Assembly: GCA_003242115.1 (NCBI GenBank)
Contig: QBMP01000291.1
Location: forward strand, 1 to 5,637
Direction of reading: 5' to 3'
DNA: 5,637 nucleotides
Origin: Phormidesmis priestleyi
GTDB taxonomy: Bacteria > Cyanobacteriota > Cyanobacteriia > Phormidesmidales > Phormidesmidaceae
A program made the translations under genes and the position numbers. How positions within the stretch are numbered: the first letter of the stretch is position 1; every line of letters starts with the position of its first letter. The notes beneath the pieces were generated by a model. That model was not told the DNA's origin, did not search any database, and saw only the letters and a list, made by a program, of their open reading frames with translations. Below, piece after piece: positions 1-5,515 of the stretch.

Positions 1-151
1 CTCCACCGAATGCAAAGGCTGCTGCTCCAGCACCAGCCGCGCCAATGCCAACAGCTCCAATATCCGTCAGAAAGGTAAAGCTATCGCTTCCTTCCTTCAG
101 CTTTTTAAGAGCTTTTAGAAGGTCTTCTTTAGGGCGATCTTGATTAGACAT
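1..151 (-). CDS. Hypothetical Gly/Ala-rich hydrophobic protein, N-terminal part (cut by left window edge)
   Basis: This reading frame starts with ATG at 151 (complement of CAT at 149-151) and stays open for 50 codons to the window edge, so only the N-terminus is visible. It begins MSNQDRPKEDLLKALKKLKE, a charged segment likely to form an amphipathic helix over residues 7-21. After residue 24 it becomes hydrophobic and dominated by glycine and alanine (residues 31-50, with GAVGIGAAGAGAAAF), which resembles a glycine-zipper membrane segment. It lies 31 bp downstream of the stop codon of the 183-692 gene on the same strand, so the two are probably co-transcribed. No clear Shine-Dalgarno precedes the ATG. 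The coding call rests on protein-like composition, the operon-like spacing and the sensible charged-then-hydrophobic layout. The family was not recognised. A membrane or lipid-associated protein is an inference. Confidence 0.65.
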   Translation of the reverse strand, partial: MSNQDRPKEDLLKALKKLKEGSDSFTFLTDIGAVGIGAAGAGAAAFAFGG

Positions 152-182
152 GAATTGACTACAACTTACAAAAGGTATTTGT

Positions 183-692
183 TTAAACAGGAACGAATTG
201 ATTAGAGAGCGCTCTTAATACATTTGCTAAAAGGTTGAAAAAGCTGCTTGCAGCTTGCTGCAAACTCTGACTCACGCTTTTAAGCTCTCTATCGAGAGAA
301 TGCCCTACGCTCGCGCCTATTGAAACAGCACCTAAGCCTAAAATCTTAGCAAGAGGCTCTAGAAACTGGCCTATTCCGAACGGCAAAGAACTTATCAAAG
401 TATAAACAGATGCCGCAACTACTGCTCCTATGCCTGCCCCAGCCACGAGACAAGGGTTCTCCTTGACGAAGTTGATGATTCTGAACAAAAGAACCTTCCC
501 AATGGAGACGAGTTTTTGGCCAAGCTGAATAGTTTTGCTAGCTAGGTCGTGCAGCCTTGTTACGACTGATTCTGGCAATCCCATCTCTTGCAGCCAAATA
601 TAGAAGTCACGGCTGCTAAAGCTTTCTACTTCCGCATTCCACAAGGTGAGCTTTAATCGCGATTGAGCTTGTGATAAGTCTGATGACTGCAT
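183..692 (-). CDS. Hypothetical 169-residue protein with a glycine-rich hydrophobic core
   Basis: This is a complete frame of 169 residues from ATG at 692 to TAA at 183-185. The N-terminal third (1-60) is polar and looks helical, and includes the aromatic stretch FYIWLQEMGLP at 30-40. Residues 61-79 are amphipathic (GKVLLFRIINFVKENP). Two hydrophobic, glycine-punctuated segments follow at about 81-108 (containing AGAGIGAVVAASVYTLI) and 109-129 (containing LGLGAVSIGASVG). They could form a membrane hairpin or an oligomerising glycine zipper. The C-terminal 40 residues are again amphipathic. There is no signal peptide and no recognisable catalytic motif. A GAGG sits about 13 bases before the ATG, rather far for a ribosome site. 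It leads a likely two-gene operon with the partial gene at 1-151, which has a similar Gly/Ala-rich hydrophobic segment. I did not recognise the family. Membrane association is inferred from composition only. Confidence 0.72.
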   Translation of the reverse strand: MQSSDLSQAQSRLKLTLWNAEVESFSSRDFYIWLQEMGLPESVVTRLHDLASKTIQLGQKLVSIGKVLLFRIINFVKENPCLVAGAGIGAVVAASVYTLISSLPFGIGQFLEPLAKILGLGAVSIGASVGHSLDRELKSVSQSLQQAASSFFNLLANVLRALSNQFVPV

Positions 693-762
693 AATATTAT
701 CTAAACCTCGAATAACCCATTAGAATATAATTTTTGAGCCTAAATGAGGATAATCGCAGATA

Positions 763-801
763 CACTTAGGTTTACACGTAACGAGTTCTAGGATCTAAGT
801 G
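763..801. repeat. Inverted repeat CACTTAG / CTAAGTG
   Basis: CACTTAG at 763-769 is the exact reverse complement of CTAAGTG at 795-801, with 25 bases between the arms. The arms are only 7 bp and AT-rich, and no U-tract follows, so it is not a convincing terminator. It lies about 70-110 bp upstream of the leftward gene start at 692 and could be incidental or a regulator site. Confidence 0.3.
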
Positions 802-854
802 CTATTGAGTAGGAAACTTGACTAGCAGGGTTTCTACAGCATTGTCTCAATACT

Positions 855-871
855 AAGTAACCATATTACTT
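855..871. promoter_or_regulatory. Perfect short palindrome AAGTAA-N5-TTACTT, possible operator
   Basis: AAGTAA (855-860) and TTACTT (866-871) are exact reverse complements separated by five bases, giving a 17-bp site of typical operator size. It sits about 120 bp upstream of the nucleotidyltransferase start at 994. It contains GTA-N7-TAC, one base short of the NtcA consensus GTA-N8-TAC, so I do not call it an NtcA box. Binding of any regulator is inference. Confidence 0.3.
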
Positions 872-993
872 CCCAGTCGGGTCAAAAAATGATGCGTGAT
901 CGCTCACATCCAAAAACTACCTCTTCAAAACTTTCTTCTCAAAGAACTCATACAGATCGGTAAGATAGACGTAGATGAAAGAGCAGCTACACT

Positions 994-1359
994 ATGCTAG
1001 AAGTTAGTCAAGCCCTTCCTATTGTCATAAAACGAGACGCGATCGCTTCCCTATGGCAGCAATACCACATCTGTAAGCTATCGCTCTTCGGCTCCATCCT
1101 CCGTGACGATTTTCGTCCTGATAGCGATGTGGATATCCTAGTCGAGTTTGAACAGGGACATACACCGGGCTTTGAGTTCATTGATGTTCAAGATCAGCTT
1201 TCAGAAATTGTTGGGCGTCAGGTCGATCTCAACACCCCTAAATTGTTAAGCCGCTACTTTCGAGAAAAAGTTGTTGCTGGAGCCAAAGTTATTTACCCTA
1301 GCCTGTCGATAGTAGTCGTTCTTGGGTCGATGATTTTTTTGCCGATGCCGGGGAAGTGA
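994..1359 (+). CDS. MNT-type minimal nucleotidyltransferase (MntA-like antitoxin family), C-terminus extended by readthrough
   Basis: This 121-residue protein belongs to the MNT branch of the DNA polymerase-beta nucleotidyltransferase superfamily. The diagnostic GSx10DxD signature is intact: G33-S34 in LFGSILRDDF, then D45 and D47 in RPDSDVDILVEF. A third likely acidic residue is D78 in RQVDLNTP. In characterised HEPN/MNT pairs the MNT protein adenylylates and silences the HEPN RNase toxin, but no HEPN gene lies on either side here. Family members usually end about where Y101 falls (after EKVVAGAKVIY). The last 20 residues here, hydrophobic and unlike the family, are read from the antisense strand of the pcrA 3' end, with a 67-bp overlap. 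This suggests the native stop was lost at a deletion or rearrangement junction. The ATG at 994 is favoured because an in-frame stop lies at 976-978. No strong ribosome site is present; a purine run (GAAAGAG) lies about 11 bases upstream. The fold is secure; an antitoxin role is not. Confidence 0.88.
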   Translation: MLEVSQALPIVIKRDAIASLWQQYHICKLSLFGSILRDDFRPDSDVDILVEFEQGHTPGFEFIDVQDQLSEIVGRQVDLNTPKLLSRYFREKVVAGAKVIYPSLSIVVVLGSMIFLPMPGK

Positions 1360-3650
1360 ATGGCGAGGCAGATTTTGTTGCCTGCGCCGAAAATGTGGGT
1401 GACTTTGCCTGCCCCAAAAGCTTTGTGGATGACCGATGCGCCGACGCTCCAGTCATCTTCGTGGGTGCCGGGGGCGTTGAGGTTAGGCTGAGGGTTTTTG
1501 AGATTGGCTTTGCGGGTTGTTGTTGTCCATCTGTCCGGGAGGGCGCTAGGCACAGTGGTCATAATGTAGTCGCGCGGGAGTTCGCTGAGGAAAATTGAAG
1601 GCGTGGAGACTTCGCGCATGTTGCCGTAGGTGCGGCGTTCGCGCGCATGAGAGATAAACAACCGATCTTGAGCGCGAGTGATGCCGACGTAGCAAAGGCG
1701 GCGTTCTTCTTCGATGGCGGCGGCGTCTTCGAGTGAGCGGAAGCTGGGAAACAAGCCTTGTTCTAGGCCGACTAAAAAGACAACCGGAAACTCCAACCCC
1801 TTGGAGGCATGGAGCGTCATTAGCGTAACTTGATTATTTTCATCGTTGTTCTTTTCGTTGTCAGAATTAAGCGCGGCATTGGCTAGAAAAGTTGACAGCG
1901 TAGCATCTTCATTCTCTTCTTCAAACTGGACAACGCCGCGATAAAGTTCTTCTACGTTTTCAAAGCGGTTGTCATCTTCGGTTTCTTTGCTTTTAAGGTC
2001 AGCGAGGTAGCCGGTGCTTTCTAACACTTCTTGCACTAGCTCAGAAGGAGAAGCCGTTTCTACGCGCTCTTGCCAACTGCTGACCATTCTAGAAAACGCG
2101 ATCGCTCGCTTACTTGCCCGCCCTGCCAGCGTTTTCAAAGAAGTCTCATCTTTAATAATGTCCCACAGCGGCACCTCTAATTCGGCAGCGGCTTTATCCA
2201 AATTGTCGAGCGTTGTTTTACCAATGCCGCGCCGGGGCACATTGATAATTCGCTTGAGGCTAACGCTGTCAGCAGGATTCACCGCTAAGCGCAGATAGGC
2301 CAACACATCTTTAATTTCGCGGCGCTCATAGAACCGCAGACCACCGACTACTTTGTACGGAATTCCAAAGCGCGTTAGCACTTCTTCCATCGCCCGAGAC
2401 TGAATGTTGGTGCGATAGAGAACGGCAAAGTCTTTCCAGTTTAATTCAGGATTTTTAAGCTCTAGGTTACGAATTTGGCCGATTACATATTCGGCTTCCA
2501 TCGCTTCATTATCGGCCCGATGACAGAAAATCGCATCGCCTGTACCGCGCGTTGCTCGCAACACTTTGTCAATCCGCTCGGTGTTGTTTTCAATGAGGTG
2601 ATTGGCAACATCGAGAATGTTGGAAGTAGAGCGATAGTTCTCTTCTAGTTTAACTAGCGTTTCGGTATCGTCATCGGTTTTGCCATCACCAAACTCTGTC
2701 TGAAAGCCCATCAGAATGGTGAAGTCAGCCGCGCGAAAAGAGTAAATGCTCTGATCGGCGTCACCGACGACAAACACAGAGCGATTTTGCCAATCGTCAA
2801 ATTTTTGATTACCCTGGCCGTTGGTGGCAAGGAGCTGAATCAAGTCGTACTGAGTACGATTAGTATCTTGATATTCATCGACGAGAATGTGGCGAAAGCG
2901 ACGGTGCCAATAGTCTAAAACCTGAGCGTTTTGGCGAAATAGCTGTACAGGTAGCCGGATCAAATCGTCAAAGTCGAGGGCGTTGTTGGCCGCAAGACCT
3001 TTTTGATAGTAGCGGTAGACTTCAGCGATCGCTCTGCCTTTAAACGTCTGATTCGCCTCCTCGTACTCATTCGGATCGAGCCCCTGATTTTTGGCATTAC
3101 TAATCGCAAAGCGCACCGAACGCGGGTTGAACTTGCGATCATCCAAGTTCATCTGACCGATGACAATGCTTTTAATCAAGCTTTGCGCGTCAGACTCATC
3201 AAAAATTGAGAAATTGCGCGTCCAGCTTTGACCGGCAGGACTCTGATATTTTTCAATGTCGAAGCGTAGAATCCGTGAGCACAATGAGTGAAACGTACCG
3301 ACCCAAAGCTCTTTGAGAAAGTTTTTGTACACATAAGAGCGAAGCTGCACCTGTTCTTGTTCAGGCAGCATATGCAGCGGCTTACTGTGCCTCGATAGCG
3401 CTTCTTGCTCAGCAAAAAGGCGCTCAATCCGCTCTTTCATCTCACGCGCGGCTTTATTGGTAAAGGTCACGGCCAAAATGTTGCCCGGATCGACGCGACG
3501 GTTGAGAATAAGATTAGCTATGCGCGCGGTGAGCGCCCGAGTTTTGCCTGAGCCAGCCCCGGCAACTACCAGCAGAGGCCCGCAAAAGTGTTCGACGGCC
3601 TGACGCTGTGAGGAATTGAGCTGACTGATAAAATCTGCGGTGATCACCAT
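1293..3650 (-). CDS. pcrA: ATP-dependent 3'-5' DNA helicase, PcrA/UvrD type (SF1A)
   Basis: This 785-residue superfamily 1A helicase unwinds DNA during nucleotide-excision and mismatch repair, replication-fork rescue and removal of recombinase filaments. All motifs are intact: the Q motif around LNSSQRQAVEH (11-21), Walker A GAGSGKT (31-37), motif Ia VTFTNKAAREM (61-71), motif Ib GTFHSLCSRIL (118-128), motif II DEYQDT (258-263), motif III VVGDADQSIYSFR (294-306), motif IV LEENYRS (335-341), motif V TLMTLHASKGLEFPVVF (609-625), and motif VI EERRLCYVGITRAQDRLF (648-665). A low-complexity polar linker (about 700-735) leads to a C-terminal Tudor-like domain (GASVIHKAFGAGKV onward), which in PcrA/UvrD contacts RNA polymerase. 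Length and ends fit full-length PcrA. It is divergent from tadA (173-bp gap) and convergent with the nucleotidyltransferase, whose frame overlaps its last 67 bp. The ATG at 3650 places the Q motif as usual; no clear Shine-Dalgarno precedes it. PcrA and UvrD cannot be separated by sequence alone. Confidence 0.97.
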   Translation of the reverse strand: MVITADFISQLNSSQRQAVEHFCGPLLVVAGAGSGKTRALTARIANLILNRRVDPGNILAVTFTNKAAREMKERIERLFAEQEALSRHSKPLHMLPEQEQVQLRSYVYKNFLKELWVGTFHSLCSRILRFDIEKYQSPAGQSWTRNFSIFDESDAQSLIKSIVIGQMNLDDRKFNPRSVRFAISNAKNQGLDPNEYEEANQTFKGRAIAEVYRYYQKGLAANNALDFDDLIRLPVQLFRQNAQVLDYWHRRFRHILVDEYQDTNRTQYDLIQLLATNGQGNQKFDDWQNRSVFVVGDADQSIYSFRAADFTILMGFQTEFGDGKTDDDTETLVKLEENYRSTSNILDVANHLIENNTERIDKVLRATRGTGDAIFCHRADNEAMEAEYVIGQIRNLELKNPELNWKDFAVLYRTNIQSRAMEEVLTRFGIPYKVVGGLRFYERREIKDVLAYLRLAVNPADSVSLKRIINVPRRGIGKTTLDNLDKAAAELEVPLWDIIKDETSLKTLAGRASKRAIAFSRMVSSWQERVETASPSELVQEVLESTGYLADLKSKETEDDNRFENVEELYRGVVQFEEENEDATLSTFLANAALNSDNEKNNDENNQVTLMTLHASKGLEFPVVFLVGLEQGLFPSFRSLEDAAAIEEERRLCYVGITRAQDRLFISHARERRTYGNMREVSTPSIFLSELPRDYIMTTVPSALPDRWTTTTRKANLKNPQPNLNAPGTHEDDWSVGASVIHKAFGAGKVTHIFGAGNKICLAIHFPGIGKKIIDPRTTTIDRLG

Positions 3651-3823
3651 AGAGTTTGGAAAGATAGCGCTGAAGGGATAGAGCTGAAAAGCGAATAAAA
3701 CGGCAGCGATTGAACCTATTCAGTATGGCACTTGATACCAAAGCCGACCGATTGAAATCCGTAATTTAACGGCAAACGTCAAAATAATCCTCATTTTACG
3801 CCTGCGATTGTGCTTCTGACGCT
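3651..3823. promoter_or_regulatory. Shared divergent promoter region of pcrA and tadA
   Basis: This 173-bp spacer must hold the start signals for both divergent genes. On the minus strand TTGACG (about 3779-3784) resembles a -35 box for pcrA but has no good -10 at the right distance. On the plus strand TTGATA (3732-3737) is a possible -35 for tadA, also without a clear -10. The octamer CGATTGAA is present twice on the plus strand (3707-3714 and 3749-3756). No LexA-like box was seen, so SOS control of pcrA is not supported. Confidence 0.35.
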
Positions 3824-4357
3824 GTGACTTCACCGGCGATATCACCCATGACTTTTTCGGATGATCTGCCATTAATTGAGCCGCCTGTAATAGCTCACCC
3901 TATTTACCTCCGCCATCGCCACTGGATGAGTCAAGCGCTAGCACTAGCCCACACTGCTGGCCAAGCAGGCGAAGTGCCCGTCGCCGCCATTGTAGTCGGC
4001 GCTGACAATCAAATCATTGCCCAAGCCGCCAATCGCAAAGAGCGAGACGCCGACCCGACTGGCCACGCCGAAGTGCTGGCTTTGCGCGCAGCCGGTCAGC
4101 AGTTGGGAAACTGGCACTTAAATGACTGCACGCTGTATGTCACCTTAGAGCCCTGCATGATGTGCGCCGGGGCAATTGTGCAGTCGCGGCTAGGCGAATT
4201 GGTCTACGGCGCAGATGATCTTAAGGCCGGAGCAATCTGCTCGGTGCTGAACTTGCCGGATGGCCCTTGCTCAAATCATCGGCTACCCGTGACGGGGGGG
4301 ATTTTGGCGGAGCCTTGTCGGCAGCTGTTGCAGGATTGGTTTCGGCAGCGGCGATGA
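3824..4357 (+). CDS. tadA: tRNA-specific adenosine(34) deaminase
   Basis: TadA deaminates adenosine 34 of tRNA-Arg(ACG) to inosine in the cytoplasm, which lets one tRNA read CGU, CGC and CGA. The zinc-dependent cytidine/deoxycytidylate deaminase fold is clear: residues VPVAAIVV (51-58), the active-site motif GHAEVLALRAA with zinc ligand H81 and proton-shuttling E83, and PCMMCAGA with zinc ligands C111 and C114. The downstream NHRLPVTGGILAEPCRQLLQDWFRQRR region (151-177) matches the family C-terminus. As given, the protein has 177 residues starting at GTG 3824. An ATG at 3848 (residue 9) would give 169 residues, close to the E. coli size, and the conserved part begins only near residue 33 (HWMSQALALA). 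Neither start has a clear Shine-Dalgarno, so the N-terminus is uncertain by 8 residues. It is divergent from pcrA and probably monocistronic. A run of seven G (4294-4300) lies in the coding region. Function is secure. Confidence 0.95.
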   Translation: MTSPAISPMTFSDDLPLIEPPVIAHPIYLRHRHWMSQALALAHTAGQAGEVPVAAIVVGADNQIIAQAANRKERDADPTGHAEVLALRAAGQQLGNWHLNDCTLYVTLEPCMMCAGAIVQSRLGELVYGADDLKAGAICSVLNLPDGPCSNHRLPVTGGILAEPCRQLLQDWFRQRR

Positions 4358-4360
4358 GAT

Positions 4361-4427
4361 GCCTACGCCCTGCTTGCTCACTTTAAATAAAGATTAATTT
4401 CCAAAAAAGAGCCTACGACCTTGCTCA
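4361..4427 (+). repeat. Imperfect direct repeat GCCTACG...TTGCTCA
   Basis: GCCTACGCCCTGCTTGCTCA (4361-4380) recurs as GCCTACGACCTTGCTCA (4411-4427), with one substitution and a 3-base gap, at 50-bp spacing. It starts three bases after the tadA stop codon. It may be a decayed local duplication; no function is evident. Confidence 0.35.
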
Positions 4428-4659
4428 AACACCAAGATTAGGGAATGTTGATGTAATAATTGTGACCTGAAACGAGGGGCTGGGCATAAGTATTTGTCTG
4501 GCTATTACTGACTATTAATTGGATAGCGATTTTGAGCGATCGCCTACAGACCAAAGGTAAAAGTGTCATTTCTAACAGTTGCAGAAGCCACTGACCGCGT
4601 ATGGTGATCCCTACCCCTGTAATTAGCTGTGTGACTTAGAGTGTTGATAGGGCTCCGTA

Positions 4660-4712
4660 GATCTATATTGACACCTCAAAATTTTTGATCTACTTGACAC
4701 CTCAAAACTTTT
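4660..4712 (+). repeat. Two-copy tandem direct repeat with nested palindromes, upstream of plsC
   Basis: Two adjacent units (4660-4686 and 4687-4712) share GATCTA, then TTGACACCTCAAAA, then a T-run. They differ only by TA versus C between the first two blocks and by T versus C before the T-run. The 14-base core starts at 4668 and 4694, a 26-bp spacing. Each core contains the inverted repeat TTGA-CACC-TCAA, and TCAAAA-T-TTTTGA at 4676-4688 is a perfect 13-bp palindrome spanning the unit boundary. Each core also starts with TTGACA, a perfect -35 hexamer, but neither has a good -10 at 16-18 bp. The position just before plsC suggests regulator binding, with two sites in register about 2.5 helical turns apart. 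The role is inference. Confidence 0.6.
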
Positions 4713-4738
4713 ATTTAAGTGCATTTATCTCATTAGCT

Positions 4739-5503
4739 ATGCTCATAAACTCTTCTGCTGATATGGCACTTCCTGCCGATTCGCCCGCCGATTCATCTGC
4801 CGACTCATCTGCTGATTTATCTCCCGATCATCCGGATCACTGGGCGCATCATCGCTGTCCGGCCATGCGATCGCGCCTATCTCCCTGGCTGACGCCGCTG
4901 ATGTATTTTCTCGGCAGAAAAGTGGTACTGCCCGCCTACTTCAGTCACATCGAAGTCATTGGTCAAGAAAATATTCCGAGGAAAGGGCCGGTCATTCTCG
5001 CGCCTACTCATCAGTCCTACTGGGATTCACTGCTGATCGGATTAATTGGCAAGCGCTCTGGCCGGTATCTGCGGTTTATGGTGACTGCCGACGAATGTTT
5101 GGGCGTTCAAGGCTGGTTCATCAAGCGGTTGGGCGGTTTTCCAGTACATGTTCGCAAGCCTTCTATAAAAACGCTGCGGCATGGCATACAGCTTTTGCAG
5201 GCGAAAGAAATGCTGGTAATTTACCCAGAGGGCAATATTTTTCGCGATCGCATCAACCCCCTCAAGCCCGGTCTAGCCCGCATTGCCCTCAGAGCCGAGC
5301 AAAGCCATCCTCATCTAAACACCAAGATCGTCCCCATCAGCTTGGAATATAGCGATCAATACCCTCGCTGGCGCGGCACGGTAACAGTTCGCATTGGCAC
5401 ACCGATGTTGGTATCGCACTACAAAGCAGGCGCTTGTAAGGAACAATCTCAAAAGCTGACCACAGATCTTCAGACTGAGCTGATGGCGTTGGCTTCACAT
5501 TGA
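4739..5503 (+). CDS. plsC: Acyltransferase of the PlsC/LPLAT family (probable 1-acyl-glycerol-3-phosphate acyltransferase)
   Basis: This family transfers a fatty acyl chain to lysophosphatidic acid to make phosphatidic acid, the precursor of membrane glycerolipids, at the cytoplasmic membrane. Starting at ATG 4739 it has 254 residues. In that numbering the catalytic HX4D is H91 to D96 (THQSYWD). The acceptor-binding block GGFPVHVRKPS lies at 132-142. The PEG motif is at 163-165 (YPEGNIFRD), with N where most members have T. LKPGLARIAL (175-184) and IVPISLEY (197-204) complete the fold. A Ser/Ala/Asp/Pro-rich N-terminal stretch of about 35 residues comes before the conserved part and is encoded by a 12-bp tandem repeat. 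The start is uncertain. A TTG at 4685 would lie inside the upstream tandem repeat and is disfavoured, although it would add a hydrophobic stretch (FYLSAFISLAMLI). ATG 4763 or ATG 4865 are also possible. It converges with the gene at 5516, 12 bp away. Substrate specificity within the family is not determined. Confidence 0.9.
   Translation: MLINSSADMALPADSPADSSADSSADLSPDHPDHWAHHRCPAMRSRLSPWLTPLMYFLGRKVVLPAYFSHIEVIGQENIPRKGPVILAPTHQSYWDSLLIGLIGKRSGRYLRFMVTADECLGVQGWFIKRLGGFPVHVRKPSIKTLRHGIQLLQAKEMLVIYPEGNIFRDRINPLKPGLARIALRAEQSHPHLNTKIVPISLEYSDQYPRWRGTVTVRIGTPMLVSHYKAGACKEQSQKLTTDLQTELMALASH
4775..4828 (+). repeat. In-frame 12-bp tandem repeat encoding Ala-Asp-Ser/Pro units
   Basis: Units GCCGATTCGCCC (4775-4786), GCCGATTCATCT (4787-4798), GCCGACTCATCT (4799-4810), GCTGATTTATCT (4811-4822) and a partial CCCGAT (4823-4828) encode ADSP-ADSS-ADSS-ADLS-PD near the N-terminus of the acyltransferase. 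Because the unit is a multiple of three, copy-number change would keep the frame. It is probably an unstructured tether. Confidence 0.7.
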
Positions 5504-5515
5504 GCAAGATAGAAT

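Larger units (their letters stand above)
693..993. other. 301-bp divergent intergenic spacer
   Basis: This spacer lies between the minus-strand gene starting at 692 and the plus-strand nucleotidyltransferase starting at 994, so it should hold promoters for both directions. No strong sigma70-type promoter is visible. The best -10-like element for the leftward gene is TATATT on the minus strand at about 723-728, with no convincing -35. It contains two inverted repeats, listed separately, and a 24-codon minus-strand open stretch (917-990) that may be a gene remnant. It contains no HIP1 octamer. Confidence 0.5.
4358..4738. other. Intergenic region between tadA and the acyltransferase gene
   Basis: About 380 bp hold no credible gene and no convincing hairpin-plus-T-run terminator for tadA. 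Contents seen: a diverged direct repeat (4361-4380 and 4411-4427), a small AT-rich palindrome CTTTA-AA-TAAAG (4381-4392), one HIP1 octamer (4536-4543), and the two-copy tandem repeat at 4660-4712. A TATATT at 4664-4669 could be a -10 element, but the nearest -35-like TTGATA (4644-4649) is only 14 bp away, so the promoter assignment is weak. Confidence 0.5.
1039..5251. repeat. Six dispersed HIP1 octamers (GCGATCGC)
   Basis: Perfect GCGATCGC palindromes lie at 1039-1046 (nucleotidyltransferase gene), 2098-2105 and 3025-3032 (pcrA), 4536-4543 (intergenic), and 4867-4874 and 5244-5251 (plsC). Six in 5.6 kb is far above chance for an 8-mer and is the main sequence-level sign of a cyanobacterial genome. 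The first 1,038 bases, including both hydrophobic-protein genes, hold none. Confidence 0.9.

Noticed and set aside
855..871. NtcA nitrogen-control box
   Set aside because: The spacing is GTA-N7-TAC, whereas NtcA needs N8, and no matching -10 box follows.
888..963. Short plus-strand frame starting MMRDRSHPK
   Set aside because: Only about 24 codons of low-complexity Ser/Thr/Lys, with no ribosome site. The opposite strand reads more like protein.
1356..1598. 80-codon plus-strand open frame
   Set aside because: It lies antisense inside the pcrA C-terminal coding region, has skewed Cys/Val/Gly-rich composition and no recognisable motif. It is a shadow of pcrA.
2014..2298. 94-codon plus-strand open frame
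   Set aside because: It is entirely antisense to conserved pcrA sequence, with Ser/Leu/Arg-rich shadow-type composition.
3514..3741. 75-codon minus-strand open frame overlapping the pcrA start
   Set aside because: Most of it is an alternative frame of the Walker A region of pcrA, and it reads as an Arg/Ser-rich shadow.
4358..4440. Rho-independent terminator after tadA
   Set aside because: Only a weak AT-rich 5-bp palindrome (4381-4392) is present, with no GC stem and no T-run.
4668..4722. Strong sigma70 promoter based on the TTGACA hexamers
   Set aside because: Neither TTGACA (4668 or 4694) has an acceptable -10 hexamer at 16-18 bp, so I treat the hexamers as part of the repeat.
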